Positions 54,401-63,359 of a stretch of 64,000 nucleotides of DNA are shown here, in pieces. The DNA lies in NCBI RefSeq assembly GCF_008015755.1, contig NZ_SSGF01000015.1:62001-126000 (forward strand), in the 5' to 3' direction. Below the pieces are notes generated by a model. That model was not told the DNA's origin, ran no database searches, and saw only the letters and a program-made list of their open reading frames with translations. The DNA is from Methylophilus sp. Its GTDB lineage: Bacteria; Pseudomonadota; Gammaproteobacteria; Burkholderiales; Methylophilaceae. Numbering within the stretch: the stretch's first letter is position 1; every line of letters begins with the position of its first letter. Made by a program: the position numbers and the translations under genes.

Positions 54401-56455
54401 TTAAATCAATCTGCTTGCCACATAAGCCGCTTCGCTGTCTGGCAACACAGCCAGGCCAGCCAATTTACGCCGACTCATACGCAGCATATCCAACACCACC
54501 ACCCACAGCATGAGCACAAAAAACAGTGTCAGCCAGGCATCCAGTTGCTGATTAAAAATCAATTGTGGGGCCACCGCTGCTTTTTCTGGCGGTAATGAAC
54601 CAATGGACAACTTGTGTGACAAATCATTCGCTGCCGCAAAAAATCCGACGCGAATATCATCACTAAAAATCTTCTCATAAGCCGCGGTGGTGGTAATCGC
54701 CAGCAACCAGAACAGTGGCAAGCCGGTGATCCAAGCCTTGTTGACCTTACCGGATTTAATCAGAATGCCGGTGGCGACTGAGAGCGCAATCGCGGCCAGC
54801 ATCTGGTTGGCAATGCCAAACAAGGGCCATAGGATATTAACGCCACCATTCGGGTCAATGACGCCGATATACAGAAAATAGCCCCAGCCCGCCACGACCA
54901 ACGCACTGGTCAGAATCACAGACGGCGTATAAGAGGTTTCCCCCAGCTTGGGATGCAAATTACCGAGCATATCTTGTAGCATAAAGCGGCCAACACGGGT
55001 GCCTGCATCCAGCGTAGTGAGGATGAAAATCGCCTCAAACATAATGGCAAAGTGATACCACAATGCAAGTAAGTGCTCACCAAACACCGTGCCCAAAATG
55101 CTGGCCATGCCTACGGCCAGGCTGGGCGCGCCACCGGTACGCGCAAACAGGGTGCTCTCGCCCATGGCGCTGGCTAAATGCTGCATCTGTGCCACACTCA
55201 CCTCATACCCCCAACTGCTGATGGTATTCACCGCATCTAGTGCTTCTTTACCTACCACCCCAGCCGGGCTGTTGATGGCGAAATACACGCCTGGTTCCAG
55301 CACGGTGGCGGCGATCATGGCCATGATGGCGACAAAACTCTCCAGCAACATCGCGCCGTAGCCTATCATGCGGATATCGCCTTCACTGCTGATCAGCTTG
55401 GGCGTTGTGCCACTGGCAATCAGCGCATGAAAGCCAGAAATTGCGCCGCAAGCAATGGTAATAAACACAAACGGGAACAATTTACCGCCAAAAATAGGGC
55501 CGCTACCATCAATAAAAGGCGTGATGGCTGGCATATGGATTTCCGGGCGCAGCCACAAAATCGCAATCGCCAGCATTAACACCGTGCCCAGCTTCATGTA
55601 GGTAGATAAATAATCACGCGGCGCCAACAACAACCAGACGGGCAACACCGCCGCCGCAAAGCCATAGGCAATCACGCTAAACGCAAGCGGCAGGCCGTCA
55701 TGATCAAACCATGCTGCCAACACCGGGTGATGATCTACCCAGCCCCCAAACACCACGGACGCCAGCAATAACACCACCCCCAGCAAAGAAGCCTCCAGCA
55801 CGCGGCCTGGTCGCAGATAGCGCATATAAACGCCCACCAGCATGGCGATTGGGATAGTGGCGGCGACGGTAGAAGTCCCCCATGGGCTATGTTTCATGGC
55901 GTTCACCACGACCAGCCCCAATACTGCAATCAGGATAATCATGATCAGAAAAGTGCCGATCAACGCGGCGGTGCCGCCTATCGCCCCAATTTCGTCACGG
56001 GCCATTTGCCCCAGACTACGGCCGTTGCGCCGCGTAGACAAAAACAAGGAGACCATATCCTGCACGGCCCCACCGAGCACCGCCCCGATCAATATCCACA
56101 AGGTACCAGGCAGATAGCCAAACTGTGCCGCTAGTGTTGGCCCAACCAGCGGGCCTGGCCCGGCAATCGCTGCAAAATGATGACCGAATACGACCCAGCG
56201 ATGGGTAGGCACATAATCGCGGCCATTATTTAAACGCTCCGCTGGCGTGGCGCGGGTCGCATCAATCGCCAGCACGTTGGCCGCAATCCAGGCTGAATAA
56301 AAGCGATAGCCAATCAAATAGACACACACTGCAGCCGTCATCAACCACAACGCATTTAATGACTCCCCGCGCGCCATGGCAACACGTGCCAGCGCAACGG
56401 CCCCCAGCAAAGCTAAACCAGCCCAGCCTGCGCGACTCCAAAAGGCTTTCATCAT
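54401..56455 (-). CDS. cstA: Carbon starvation protein A (CstA family transporter)
   Basis: 684 residues with more than 15 hydrophobic segments. NNGRDYVPTHRWVVFGHHFAAIAGPGPLVGPTLAAQFGYLPGTLWILIGAVLGGAVQDM is the CstA hallmark. Family members take up pyruvate and peptides during carbon limitation. It heads a cstA-ybdD-TIGR03643 set. A divergent ANTAR gene shares its 255-bp upstream region, which contains a weak sigma-54-like site for cstA. Confidence 0.93.
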   Translation of the reverse strand: MMKAFWSRAGWAGLALLGAVALARVAMARGESLNALWLMTAAVCVYLIGYRFYSAWIAANVLAIDATRATPAERLNNGRDYVPTHRWVVFGHHFAAIAGPGPLVGPTLAAQFGYLPGTLWILIGAVLGGAVQDMVSLFLSTRRNGRSLGQMARDEIGAIGGTAALIGTFLIMIILIAVLGLVVVNAMKHSPWGTSTVAATIPIAMLVGVYMRYLRPGRVLEASLLGVVLLLASVVFGGWVDHHPVLAAWFDHDGLPLAFSVIAYGFAAAVLPVWLLLAPRDYLSTYMKLGTVLMLAIAILWLRPEIHMPAITPFIDGSGPIFGGKLFPFVFITIACGAISGFHALIASGTTPKLISSEGDIRMIGYGAMLLESFVAIMAMIAATVLEPGVYFAINSPAGVVGKEALDAVNTISSWGYEVSVAQMQHLASAMGESTLFARTGGAPSLAVGMASILGTVFGEHLLALWYHFAIMFEAIFILTTLDAGTRVGRFMLQDMLGNLHPKLGETSYTPSVILTSALVVAGWGYFLYIGVIDPNGGVNILWPLFGIANQMLAAIALSVATGILIKSGKVNKAWITGLPLFWLLAITTTAAYEKIFSDDIRVGFFAAANDLSHKLSIGSLPPEKAAVAPQLIFNQQLDAWLTLFFVLMLWVVVLDMLRMSRRKLAGLAVLPDSEAAYVASRLI

Positions 56456-56551
56456 GATGACTTTTTTCCTGTTTTTTTAATGATTTGCACTGTAACAAAA
56501 AGGCTCTCTGCACGCAAAAAACATCGCCGCGCCTGAACACTGTGGATGTGG

Positions 56552-56567
56552 TGCAGTGGCACTGCCA
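56552..56567 (-). promoter_or_regulatory. Possible sigma-54 promoter of cstA
   Basis: Minus strand TGGCAG-N5-CTGCA with GG (56565-56566) and GC (56553-56554) 10 bp apart, 9 of 12 informative positions. It is part of a local GC-rich palindrome, so a chance match is possible. Confidence 0.38.
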
Positions 56568-56661
56568 TGGTGCATACATAGAGAGCAACAAACAACTGAA
56601 CCAACCTCAAAACCAGGGACATTACCTTTTAAAATCATTAGATTAACAAAAAATCACCAAC

Positions 56662-56677
56662 TGGCATGCAGATTGCT
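56662..56677 (+). promoter_or_regulatory. Sigma-54 (-24/-12) promoter of the ANTAR gene
   Basis: TGGCATG-N4-TTGCT with GG (56663-56664) and GC (56675-56676) 10 bp apart, matching 11 of 12 informative positions. Expected start near 56688, about 23 bases before the ATG at 56711. Confidence 0.7.
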
Positions 56678-56710
56678 AAATCGTACTAGACTATTTTTAA
56701 TGAATAAGTA

Positions 56711-56944
56711 ATGAGACCTGCACCTACCAAGATGTCAGCTTCAACAATCCCAACATCGCCGATGATTCTGAGTATAGAAGACCAGAAACTGGTCGACTCG
56801 GCAAAAGAGATTTTGATGCACCAACGCGACCTAAGCGAAGAGCAAGCCTATTTGCTATTGTCGGAGATGGCAGACAAACGCAAAACCGGCATGGCCGATA
56901 TTTCACTGCAATTAATCAATATCACTAAACGACTGACGGTTTAA
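56711..56944 (+). CDS. Stand-alone ANTAR-domain protein
   Basis: 77 residues. After a low-complexity start, LVDSAKEILMHQRDLSEEQAYLLLSEMADKRKTGMADISLQLIN matches the three-helix ANTAR RNA-binding domain of NasR, AmiR and NasT antiterminators, but no receiver, NIT or other sensor domain is attached. ANTAR proteins bind paired hairpins in leader RNAs. In-frame Met codons at residues 8 and 18 leave the start open. The sigma-54-like promoter suggests nitrogen control; its RNA target is unknown. Confidence 0.78.
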   Translation: MRPAPTKMSASTIPTSPMILSIEDQKLVDSAKEILMHQRDLSEEQAYLLLSEMADKRKTGMADISLQLINITKRLTV

Positions 56945-56988
56945 GCTGAGACAGCCAACGACACATACAAACATTTTTTTGTTGGCTC

Positions 56989-57016
56989 TTGCAGTAAAAA
57001 AATGTTTCGGTATAAT
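56989..57016 (+). promoter_or_regulatory. Sigma-70 promoter of tRNA-Val
   Basis: TTGCAG (56989-56994), 16-bp spacer, perfect TATAAT (57011-57016), 21 bp before the mature tRNA. The GCGG just after the -10 is a discriminator-like GC-rich stretch, usual for stable RNA genes. Confidence 0.75.
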
Positions 57017-57037
57017 GCGGCCTTCGTTGCAATGCAC

Positions 57038-57113
57038 GGGTGCTTAGCTCAGTTGGTAGAGCGTCGCCCTTACAAGGCGAATGTCAGCGGTTCGACCCCG
57101 TTAGCACCCACCA
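57038..57113 (+). tRNA. tRNA-Val (anticodon TAC)
   Basis: A complete 76-base cloverleaf. The acceptor stem GGGTGCT pairs with AGCACCC, the anticodon loop is CTTACAA with TAC at positions 34-36, the T loop is GTTCGAC, and CCA is encoded. It reads GUA and most other valine codons by wobble. It is a single gene, not in an array, between the ANTAR gene and convergent radC. Confidence 0.97.
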
Positions 57114-57130
57114 CCCCCTGCCTGCACCGC

Positions 57131-57805
57131 TCAAATTAATCCCCGCTCGCTAAACGAAAATGTGTCTTGTCTGGCCACAATAATGTGATCCAGCACCTTG
57201 ATATCCACCAGATTTAAAGCGTCTTTCAAACTGATGGTCAATTGCTCATCGGCACGGCTAGGCACTGCGCTTCCGCCAGGGTGATTGTGGCTTAAGATCA
57301 ACGCCGCCGCATTGAGTGCCAGCGCGCGCTTAACTACCTCACGCGGATAAACACTGGTTTGCATCAAGCTGCCTTCAAATAAGGTTTCATAGGCAATCAA
57401 GCGATTCTGCGCATCTAAAAACAGTATGCCAAACACCTCGCGTTGCAGATGCGATAATTGCAACTGCAAATAGTCTTTGACTTGGGCAGGCGAACGAAAG
57501 CTATCTTGCTGCTGCAGGGTTTCCCCCAGTGCCCGCTTGCTCATCTCGAGCACCGCTTGCAACTGGCAGTATTTGCTCACGCCCATGCCCGGCACCGCCG
57601 TCATCTGTTTGACATCTGCAGAAAACACGCCATTGAGGCTTTGAAAATGCTGCAATAAATCGCGCGCCAGATCTACCGCGGTTTTGCCTGCCATGCCGAC
57701 GCGCAAAAAAATGGCCAGCAACTCGGCATCAGACAGGCTCGCGGCACCCGCGCGCAGTAACTTCTCGCGTGGTCGTTCTTGTTCAGGCCAGTCGGTGATT
57801 GCCAT
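57131..57805 (-). CDS. radC: RadC family JAB-domain protein
   Basis: 224 residues: an N-terminal UPF0758/HhH part ([39 protein letters not shown]) and a C-terminal JAB/MPN+ metal-binding domain with [19 protein letters not shown]. All JAMM ligands seem present. Despite the name, a direct repair role is not established. It is followed on the same strand side by the metzincin-like gene 12 bp upstream, so the pair may be cotranscribed. Confidence 0.92.
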   Translation of the reverse strand: MAITDWPEQERPREKLLRAGAASLSDAELLAIFLRVGMAGKTAVDLARDLLQHFQSLNGVFSADVKQMTAVPGMGVSKYCQLQAVLEMSKRALGETLQQQDSFRSPAQVKDYLQLQLSHLQREVFGILFLDAQNRLIAYETLFEGSLMQTSVYPREVVKRALALNAAALILSHNHPGGSAVPSRADEQLTISLKDALNLVDIKVLDHIIVARQDTFSFSERGLI

Positions 57806-57817
57806 CGCGCCTCCTGT

Positions 57818-58594
57818 TTATTTTAACCAGCCGATTTCACGTGCGGTTGGTCGACCAATCACGACCTCCCCCAAGCTCTTGGCCATGCGTGCTTTTTGCG
57901 TTGTTTGTGGCACTTTGCCTGCCATCACTTCGGCCATAGATTGCGGATAAAGCGGTTGCGCATAAGGCTCGGCATAGCCCTGCGGAAACAGGGGCAGACT
58001 GGTACCCAAGTCATATTTATCGCTGGCACTGAGCGTATGCAGTAACTCATGTCCAATAATCACAGCATTGGTCGCATGCTGGCTGTTTTCCGCAAACAAA
58101 TTGACGCGACCGATTCTGCCTTTGTGTAAAGCGGTTGAGTGCAGCAAGTGGCGATGCTTGCCTGGGTCGTGATACAACAGATATAGCTTGATATCAATAG
58201 GCTTACCGACCTCTGGTTGATGCCCCCAGCCAAACCACCTGAACTTGAGACTCCACAGAATAATATCCAAAAGGTGGCCGTTGACCGCGGGCGGTGCCGG
58301 TGGAACATCGTGAATCTCAGGCCCTAAATAAAGGCTGATGGGACGAGACAAAGGTAATTGGTATTTTTGTGCCTCGCGTGAAAAAAACTGCGCAATGACT
58401 TCAAAATCTTGTGGTCGCAAGCTGGTGATGTAGGCATCCACCACTGGCGTGCCATCAACATTAATTGGGTATAAAGCGACGTTTAAAGATTGACGCCACT
58501 GCAAGGTTTGATATTCCTGCCAAAGCTGCATCAATGCAGCCAGCACCACAACCACCCAGAAAAAAATCCTGACTAACTTTAGCATGCGCTCCAC
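57818..58594 (-). CDS. Putative membrane-anchored metzincin-like protease
   Basis: 258 residues with one N-terminal membrane helix (about 7-23) and a periplasmic domain. The zinc motif HELLH (182-186) continues to Ser189 and Asp192 (HExxHxxSxxD), close to the metzincin HExxHxxGxxH/D pattern with Asp as third ligand; a FPQGYAEP segment follows. I did not recognise a named family. Substrate is unknown. It lies between radC and coaBC. Confidence 0.65.
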   Translation of the reverse strand: MERMLKLVRIFFWVVVVLAALMQLWQEYQTLQWRQSLNVALYPINVDGTPVVDAYITSLRPQDFEVIAQFFSREAQKYQLPLSRPISLYLGPEIHDVPPAPPAVNGHLLDIILWSLKFRWFGWGHQPEVGKPIDIKLYLLYHDPGKHRHLLHSTALHKGRIGRVNLFAENSQHATNAVIIGHELLHTLSASDKYDLGTSLPLFPQGYAEPYAQPLYPQSMAEVMAGKVPQTTQKARMAKSLGEVVIGRPTAREIGWLK

Positions 58595-58685
58595 CCCACC
58601 GATGCGCAGATGTTAACATCTTTAAAGAAAATGCTATACATTGCAGAAATGGCAATTGCCTGAAATTTACAGTTAAAATGCAGCC

Positions 58686-59876
58686 ATGATCCCAACGCAC
58701 TCACATCCGCGCCATTTACTGCTCGGCGTCACAGGCGGCATTGCCGCTTACAAAACGGCAGAGCTCGTGCGTTTACTGGTTAAACAGGGCCACAGCGTGC
58801 AAGTGGTGATGACAGAAGCCGCAACCCACTTTATCACGCCGACGACATTACAGGCGTTGTCCGGCAACCCGGTATTTGTTGATAGCTGGGATCAACGCAT
58901 CGCCAACGGTATGCCGCACATCGAACTCAGCCGCAAAGCCGATGCCATTTTAGTGGCGCCTGCCAGCGCAGACTTTATCGCCAAACTCGCGCATGGCTTT
59001 GCCAACGACTTACTCTCTACACTATGTCTTGCACGTGAGTGCCCACTATTGGTCGCACCCGCCATGAATCGTCAAATGTGGGAGAATCCTGCCACACAAC
59101 GCAATATTGAACAACTGCAACAAGACGGGATCACAACATTAGGCCCGGATAGCGGTGAACAAGCCTGTGGCGAGGTGGGACAAGGCCGAATGCTGGAACC
59201 CACAGATTTAATGGAAGCGTTAAACAGCTTTTTCACGCCCAAGCTGCTGGCAGGCAAAAAGCTACTCATCACCGCTGGTGCCACGCTAGAAAAGCTGGAC
59301 CCAGTGCGTGGCATCACCAACCTCAGTAGCGGAAAAATGGGCTATGCGCTGGCACAATCCGCCATGCACATGGGCGCGGAGGTCACACTGATTTATGGCC
59401 ATGCCAGTGCGGCGCGCCCAACCACCAGCCGCGCCTACTTTGCCAGCAGCGCTAATGAGATGTACCAAACGGTAATGCAGCATATTGCAGATCAGGACAT
59501 TTTTATTGCCGTAGCCGCGGTCGCCGACTACAGGCCAGAGATGTCTTCTGAACAGAAAATCAAAAAAAGTGAAGAGTCACTCACAGTGAGACTCATCAAA
59601 AACAAGGACATCCTCGCAGATGTTGCCTCTTTGCCCAACCCACCCTATTGCGTTGGATTCGCCGCCGAGACAGAACAGGTGCTCGATTACGCCAGGCAAA
59701 AAAGACTGGCAAAACGCATCCCCATGATTGTGGCTAATCACGCCAGCACCGCCATGGGCAGCGAACAAAATTCCGTCACCATTATTGACGCAGGCGGCGA
59801 ACATGCGCTCGGCACCGACGACAAAATTAACATCGCATTCAAACTTTTAACCCATCTTAAAAGCCAATTTGACTAA
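58686..59876 (+). CDS. coaBC: Bifunctional phosphopantothenoylcysteine decarboxylase / synthetase
   Basis: CoA-synthesis enzyme of 396 residues. The flavin-binding CoaC half has LLGVTGGIAAYKTAELVRLL, APAMNRQMWENPATQ and the catalytic ACGEVGQGRMLEP cysteine. The CoaB half has KLDPVRGITNLSSGKMGYALA, AVAAVADYRP and the KIKKS lysine region. Next to dut in many proteobacteria; here the broken TonB receptor lies between them. Confidence 0.95.
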   Translation: MIPTHSHPRHLLLGVTGGIAAYKTAELVRLLVKQGHSVQVVMTEAATHFITPTTLQALSGNPVFVDSWDQRIANGMPHIELSRKADAILVAPASADFIAKLAHGFANDLLSTLCLARECPLLVAPAMNRQMWENPATQRNIEQLQQDGITTLGPDSGEQACGEVGQGRMLEPTDLMEALNSFFTPKLLAGKKLLITAGATLEKLDPVRGITNLSSGKMGYALAQSAMHMGAEVTLIYGHASAARPTTSRAYFASSANEMYQTVMQHIADQDIFIAVAAVADYRPEMSSEQKIKKSEESLTVRLIKNKDILADVASLPNPPYCVGFAAETEQVLDYARQKRLAKRIPMIVANHASTAMGSEQNSVTIIDAGGEHALGTDDKINIAFKLLTHLKSQFD

Positions 59877-59898
59877 AGCTAACTAAATCGATATTTCT

Positions 59899-59951
59899 CA
59901 GTACTTTCATGAAAATACTGAGCTGCCCAAACTTACAATCAGCTTACAATC
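59899..59951 (+). promoter_or_regulatory. Palindrome and 11-bp tandem repeats upstream of the TonB receptor
   Basis: A 22-bp near-perfect palindrome (59899-59920) is followed by two CTTACAATC copies (59932-59940 and 59943-59951) with an 11-bp period, a spacing typical of PhoB/OmpR-type regulators. A TAGTAT (59967-59972) could be the -10. No clear Fur box was found. Confidence 0.4.
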
Positions 59952-59983
59952 GCGCAGCTTAATTTTTAGTATCGAGAATCATC

Positions 59984-62143
59984 ATGCGCGCACCTCGCCT
60001 CACCCCCTTATATATCGCCCTTTGCGTCGCCTTTGGCAACGTATCACCCGCCATGGCAGACGAAGAAAAAACACTCACGCTGTCACCGGTCGTTGTCACC
60101 GCAACTCGTCAGGCACAAAACAGTTTTGATTTGCCTGTGGCGATTGATGTCGTTGAGCAAAAAAACATCAAAGACGGCCAGTTACAAATGAACTTGTCCG
60201 AAAGCCTGATCCGCGTGCCTGGTATCACGGCGCAAAACAGAACACAACAAGCACAAGACCCACAAATCTCCAGCCGCGGCTTTGGCTCACGTTCATCGTT
60301 TGGCGTGCGCGGAATTCGTGTCTACGTAGACGGTATCCCGCTCACCATGCCAGATGGCCAGGGCCAACCTGGCGTTGTCGATTAGTCATCCATTAAAAGC
60401 ATAGAAGTAATGCGTGGCCCGTTCTCGTCACTGTATGGCAACTCGTCTGGCGGTGTGATTCAGATGTTTACGCAGGATGCGCCTGCTACGCCTACCATTG
60501 GCGCCACTACCATGTTTGGAAGCTATGATACCAAACGCAATGTGCTGGAGGCGGCTGGTCAATTAGAGGGCTTGGAATACTCGCTGAATGTATCCAACTA
60601 TGAATCTGACGGTTACAGAGCCAATAGCTCAAGCAATAAACAAATGGCCACCGCCAAATTTAAGTTTAATTTAAACGAAGATACTAAAATCACGACCTTG
60701 GTGAACTGGTTTGATCAGGAAGCGCAGGATCCGCTTGGATTAGATAGAGCAAGAGCCTTTTCTAACGCAACAAGAGATAAAGTTGTTCCTGCGGCCTTAT
60801 TTGCAAACACCAGCGTTAAACGTGACCATACGCAAGTGGGTTTTAACATTGAGCATGCGTTTAACGCTAACAACAAGCTGACAATCATTCCTTATGTCGG
60901 CACAAGAAACAATGCACAAATATTAACAACCACAGCACTGGCGACTACTTTAAATGGCCCAGGGGGAACAAGCACAAACCCATGTAATACGACACGCGGC
61001 ACTTGTGCTCGCCTCAGTGAGATTAGCAGAGAGTTTTATGGAGTTGATGCGAGATGGGATAATACAGGATATATATCAACCCTTCCTTACAAAGTTAGCC
61101 TTGGTATGACTTATGGAAAATCCTCTGATGATCGTTTAGACACCAACATTCTGAACAACGGGTTTGCTGTAAGCGTTCTTAATCGAGACGAGGTTAATAC
61201 TGTCGACAATTTTGATCAATATCTTCAAACCAGCCTGAGCTTGACGCCAACGCTAGACTTACATGCAGGCGCCCGCCACACTAAGGTAAAATTAAAAGTA
61301 AAAGACAATTTAATCACTTTAAATGGCGACAATAGCGGTGAAGTTGAATACCAAAAAACGACACCAGTAATTGGCGCTATATGGAAAGCCACAGACAGAC
61401 TGAATCTTTACGCAAACTTTGGCAAAGGTTTTGAAACGCCAACATTCATTGAAGCAGCGTTTGACGATGTAACTACAGGGGTTGCAAGTAAACCAAATTT
61501 AAGTTTAAAGGCCTCGGAGAGTAACAATACTGAAATCGGCTTAAAATCATTTATTACCGATAACACACGTGTCAATCTAAGCTTGTTTTACATCACAACC
61601 AAAAATGAAATTGTGACAGATAGGACAGTTTCTGGAAGATCCAGCTACGTCAACGCAAACGATACAAAACGATCAGGCGCCGAACTTTCTATCGATAGTA
61701 TTTTTGACAATGGGTTCACTACATTTATCTCTTACACACTACTCAATGCAAAGTTTGACTCTGACTACCGGACGACCAGTGGCAACTTGATTACTTCTGG
61801 AAATAGAATCCCGGGCACTTATAAATCTCAACTTTATGGTGAGGTTGCGTGGAAATATCAGCCCTTAGGCTTTTTCTCAGCTCTCGAAGGCCGCCATAAC
61901 AGCCAAGTCTACGTGAACGATATCAACACAGACAAAGCGCCCTCTTACACCATCTTCAATATCCGCGCAGGACTTGAACAAAACCTGACCAACTGGCGAT
62001 TTAAAGAGTTTATCCGTTTAGAAAACATTACCGATAAAGACTACATCGGTTCTGTACGCGTCAATGACGGTAACGGCTTATTCTTCGAACCAGCCGCCGG
62101 TCGCAACTACCTGCTGGGTTTAAGCGCACAATATAAATTCTAA
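59984..62143 (+). pseudogene. TonB-dependent receptor interrupted by one in-frame amber codon
   Basis: A signal peptide (to about AMA-DEE), TonB box region (LTLSPVVVTATR), plug domain and 22-stranded barrel of an outer-membrane receptor, 719 coding codons. Codon 134 (60383-60385) is TAG, between the plug motif DGIPLTMPDGQGQPGVVD and SIKSIEVMRGPFSSLYGNSSGGV. Reading frame, codon phase and all downstream motifs to the final YKF are intact, so one substitution (for example from TTG Leu) explains it. Homologues of this plug type often transport siderophores; substrate unknown. Could be a true pseudogene, a phase-variant or a sequencing error. Confidence 0.88.
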
Positions 62144-62158
62144 ACGTCCACACGATTT

Positions 62159-62185
62159 GAAAAGCCAGCAACTGCTGGCTTTTTT
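62159..62185 (+). terminator. Terminator after the TonB receptor
   Basis: 7-bp stem (62163-62169 with 62174-62180), loop AACT, then TTTTT (62181-62185). Confidence 0.88.
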
Positions 62186-62267
62186 GTTGCTGACTAATTA
62201 TCGTAATCAGTGATTTTCAGCCTCATTTCGTGTTTAATAGCGCAATCATTTTTATGGAGTATGCAGC

Positions 62268-62720
62268 ATGTCGATTACCGTAGACCTCAAGATTCTTGAC
62301 CCCCGCTTGCATCACATGATGCCTAGCTATGCCACGCCAGGTTCAGCCGGGTTGGATTTACGCGCCTGTATCGAGCATACACAAACCATACAGCCGGGCG
62401 AGACCGTCATGATCCCTACTGGCATGGCGATTCATATTGATAACACTTATTATGCAGCCATGATCTTGCCGCGCTCAGGCCTGGGCCACAAGCATGGCAT
62501 TGTGCTGGGCAACCTGGTGGGGCTGATCGACTCTGACTATCAAGGTCAGTTATTGGTCTCGTGCTGGAACCGCAGTAAAGAGCCGTTTATTTTGAACCCG
62601 ATGGAACGGGTGGCGCAGATGGTGATTGTGCCTGTGGTACAGGCAGATTTTCATATTGTGGACGAATTTACCAGCAGCGAACGCGGTGAAGGTGGCTTTG
62701 GCAGCACAGGCAAGCACTAA
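62268..62720 (+). CDS. dut: Deoxyuridine 5'-triphosphate nucleotidohydrolase
   Basis: Trimeric dUTPase, 150 residues. Motifs seen in order: [33 protein letters not shown] and the C-terminal [12 protein letters not shown] that closes over the substrate. A ribosome site GGAG lies upstream (TATGGAGTATGCAGC). Located between the receptor and rpmB. Confidence 0.96.
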   Translation: MSITVDLKILDPRLHHMMPSYATPGSAGLDLRACIEHTQTIQPGETVMIPTGMAIHIDNTYYAAMILPRSGLGHKHGIVLGNLVGLIDSDYQGQLLVSCWNRSKEPFILNPMERVAQMVIVPVVQADFHIVDEFTSSERGEGGFGSTGKH

Positions 62721-62745
62721 TTGTGTTAAAAATGACAATAATCGC

Positions 62746-62775
62746 TTGATTTGTGTATACGATTCAATCTATAAT
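62746..62775 (+). promoter_or_regulatory. Sigma-70 promoter of rpmB-rpmG
   Basis: TTGATT (62746-62751), 18-bp spacer, perfect TATAAT (62770-62775), giving a start near 62782 and a short leader before rpmB. Confidence 0.7.
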
Positions 62776-62815
62776 CTCGCTCTTTCTGAAAAGATAAAAG
62801 TATTTGGAGACAACC

Positions 62816-63052
62816 ATGGCACGTGTATGTCAGGTAACCGGTAAAAAACCAATGGTGGGCAACAATGTTTCTCACGCACAAAACAAAACAAGACGTCGTT
62901 TCTTGCCTAACTTGCAAAACCGTAAGTTTTGGGTTGAGAGCGAAAACCGCTGGGTAAGCCTGCGCATTACCAACGCTGCTTTGCGTACGATCGACAAGAA
63001 TGGTATCGACGCTGTGTTGGCTGATTTGCGTGCTGCTGGCGAAAAAATCTAA
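62816..63052 (+). CDS. rpmB: 50S ribosomal protein L28
   Basis: 78 residues, [34 protein letters not shown]. The ATG at 62816 has GGAG 6 bases upstream; the four-codon extension is not needed. It is the zinc-free form (no CxxC pairs). Cotranscribed with rpmG. Confidence 0.97.
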   Translation: MARVCQVTGKKPMVGNNVSHAQNKTRRRFLPNLQNRKFWVESENRWVSLRITNAALRTIDKNGIDAVLADLRAAGEKI

Positions 63053-63083
63053 CTCGCGACATTAGTCAGCTAAGGACATTATC

Positions 63084-63239
63084 ATGCGTGAAAAAATCAA
63101 ATTAGAGTCTAGTGCTGGTACAGGTCATTTCTATACCACCACAAAAAACAAACGTACTATGCCAGAGAAAATGGAAATCAAGAAATTTGACCCAGTAGCT
63201 CGTAAGCATGTCATGTACAAAGAAACTAAATTGAAATAA
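63084..63239 (+). CDS. rpmG: 50S ribosomal protein L33
   Basis: 51 residues starting [20 protein letters not shown] and ending YKETKLK. No cysteine is present, so it is the zinc-free (C-minus) form that can replace a zinc-binding paralogue under zinc shortage. AAGGAC lies upstream of the ATG. It follows rpmB at 31 bp, the conserved order. Confidence 0.97.
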   Translation: MREKIKLESSAGTGHFYTTTKNKRTMPEKMEIKKFDPVARKHVMYKETKLK

Positions 63240-63259
63240 TTTTAGTTTTAAGTATGAAT

Positions 63260-63287
63260 AAAAAAGCCTGCAACTGCAGGCTTTTTT
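63260..63287 (+). terminator. Terminator of rpmB-rpmG
   Basis: 6-bp GC-rich stem (63266-63271 with 63276-63281) extended by A/T pairs, loop AACT, T6 tract (63282-63287). Confidence 0.93.
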
Positions 63288-63320
63288 ATTCCCTGTGTAT
63301 TATTGCCATTTTCTATCGAC

Positions 63321-63358
63321 CAACAAAAAGCCCAATGCAAGCATTGGGCTTTTTGTTG
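63321..63358. terminator. Terminator of the MscS-type gene (symmetrical)
   Basis: A perfect 18-bp inverted repeat (63321-63338 with 63341-63358) around AA; inner A/T pairs can form the U-tract in either direction. It lies one base past the mscS-like stop. Confidence 0.88.
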
Positions 63359-63359
63359 T

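Noticed and set aside
56497-56586. Intrinsic terminator/attenuator in the cstA leader (7-bp stem 56503-56509/56580-56586 followed by CTTTTT on the minus strand)
   Set aside because: The loop would be 70 bases, and if the sigma-54-like site is used the 5' arm would lie upstream of the transcript.
59984-62143. Two separate genes (plug-only protein and barrel-only protein)
   Set aside because: The second frame lacks a ribosome site and signal peptide, and the parts join in one frame across a single stop codon, so one interrupted receptor is simpler.
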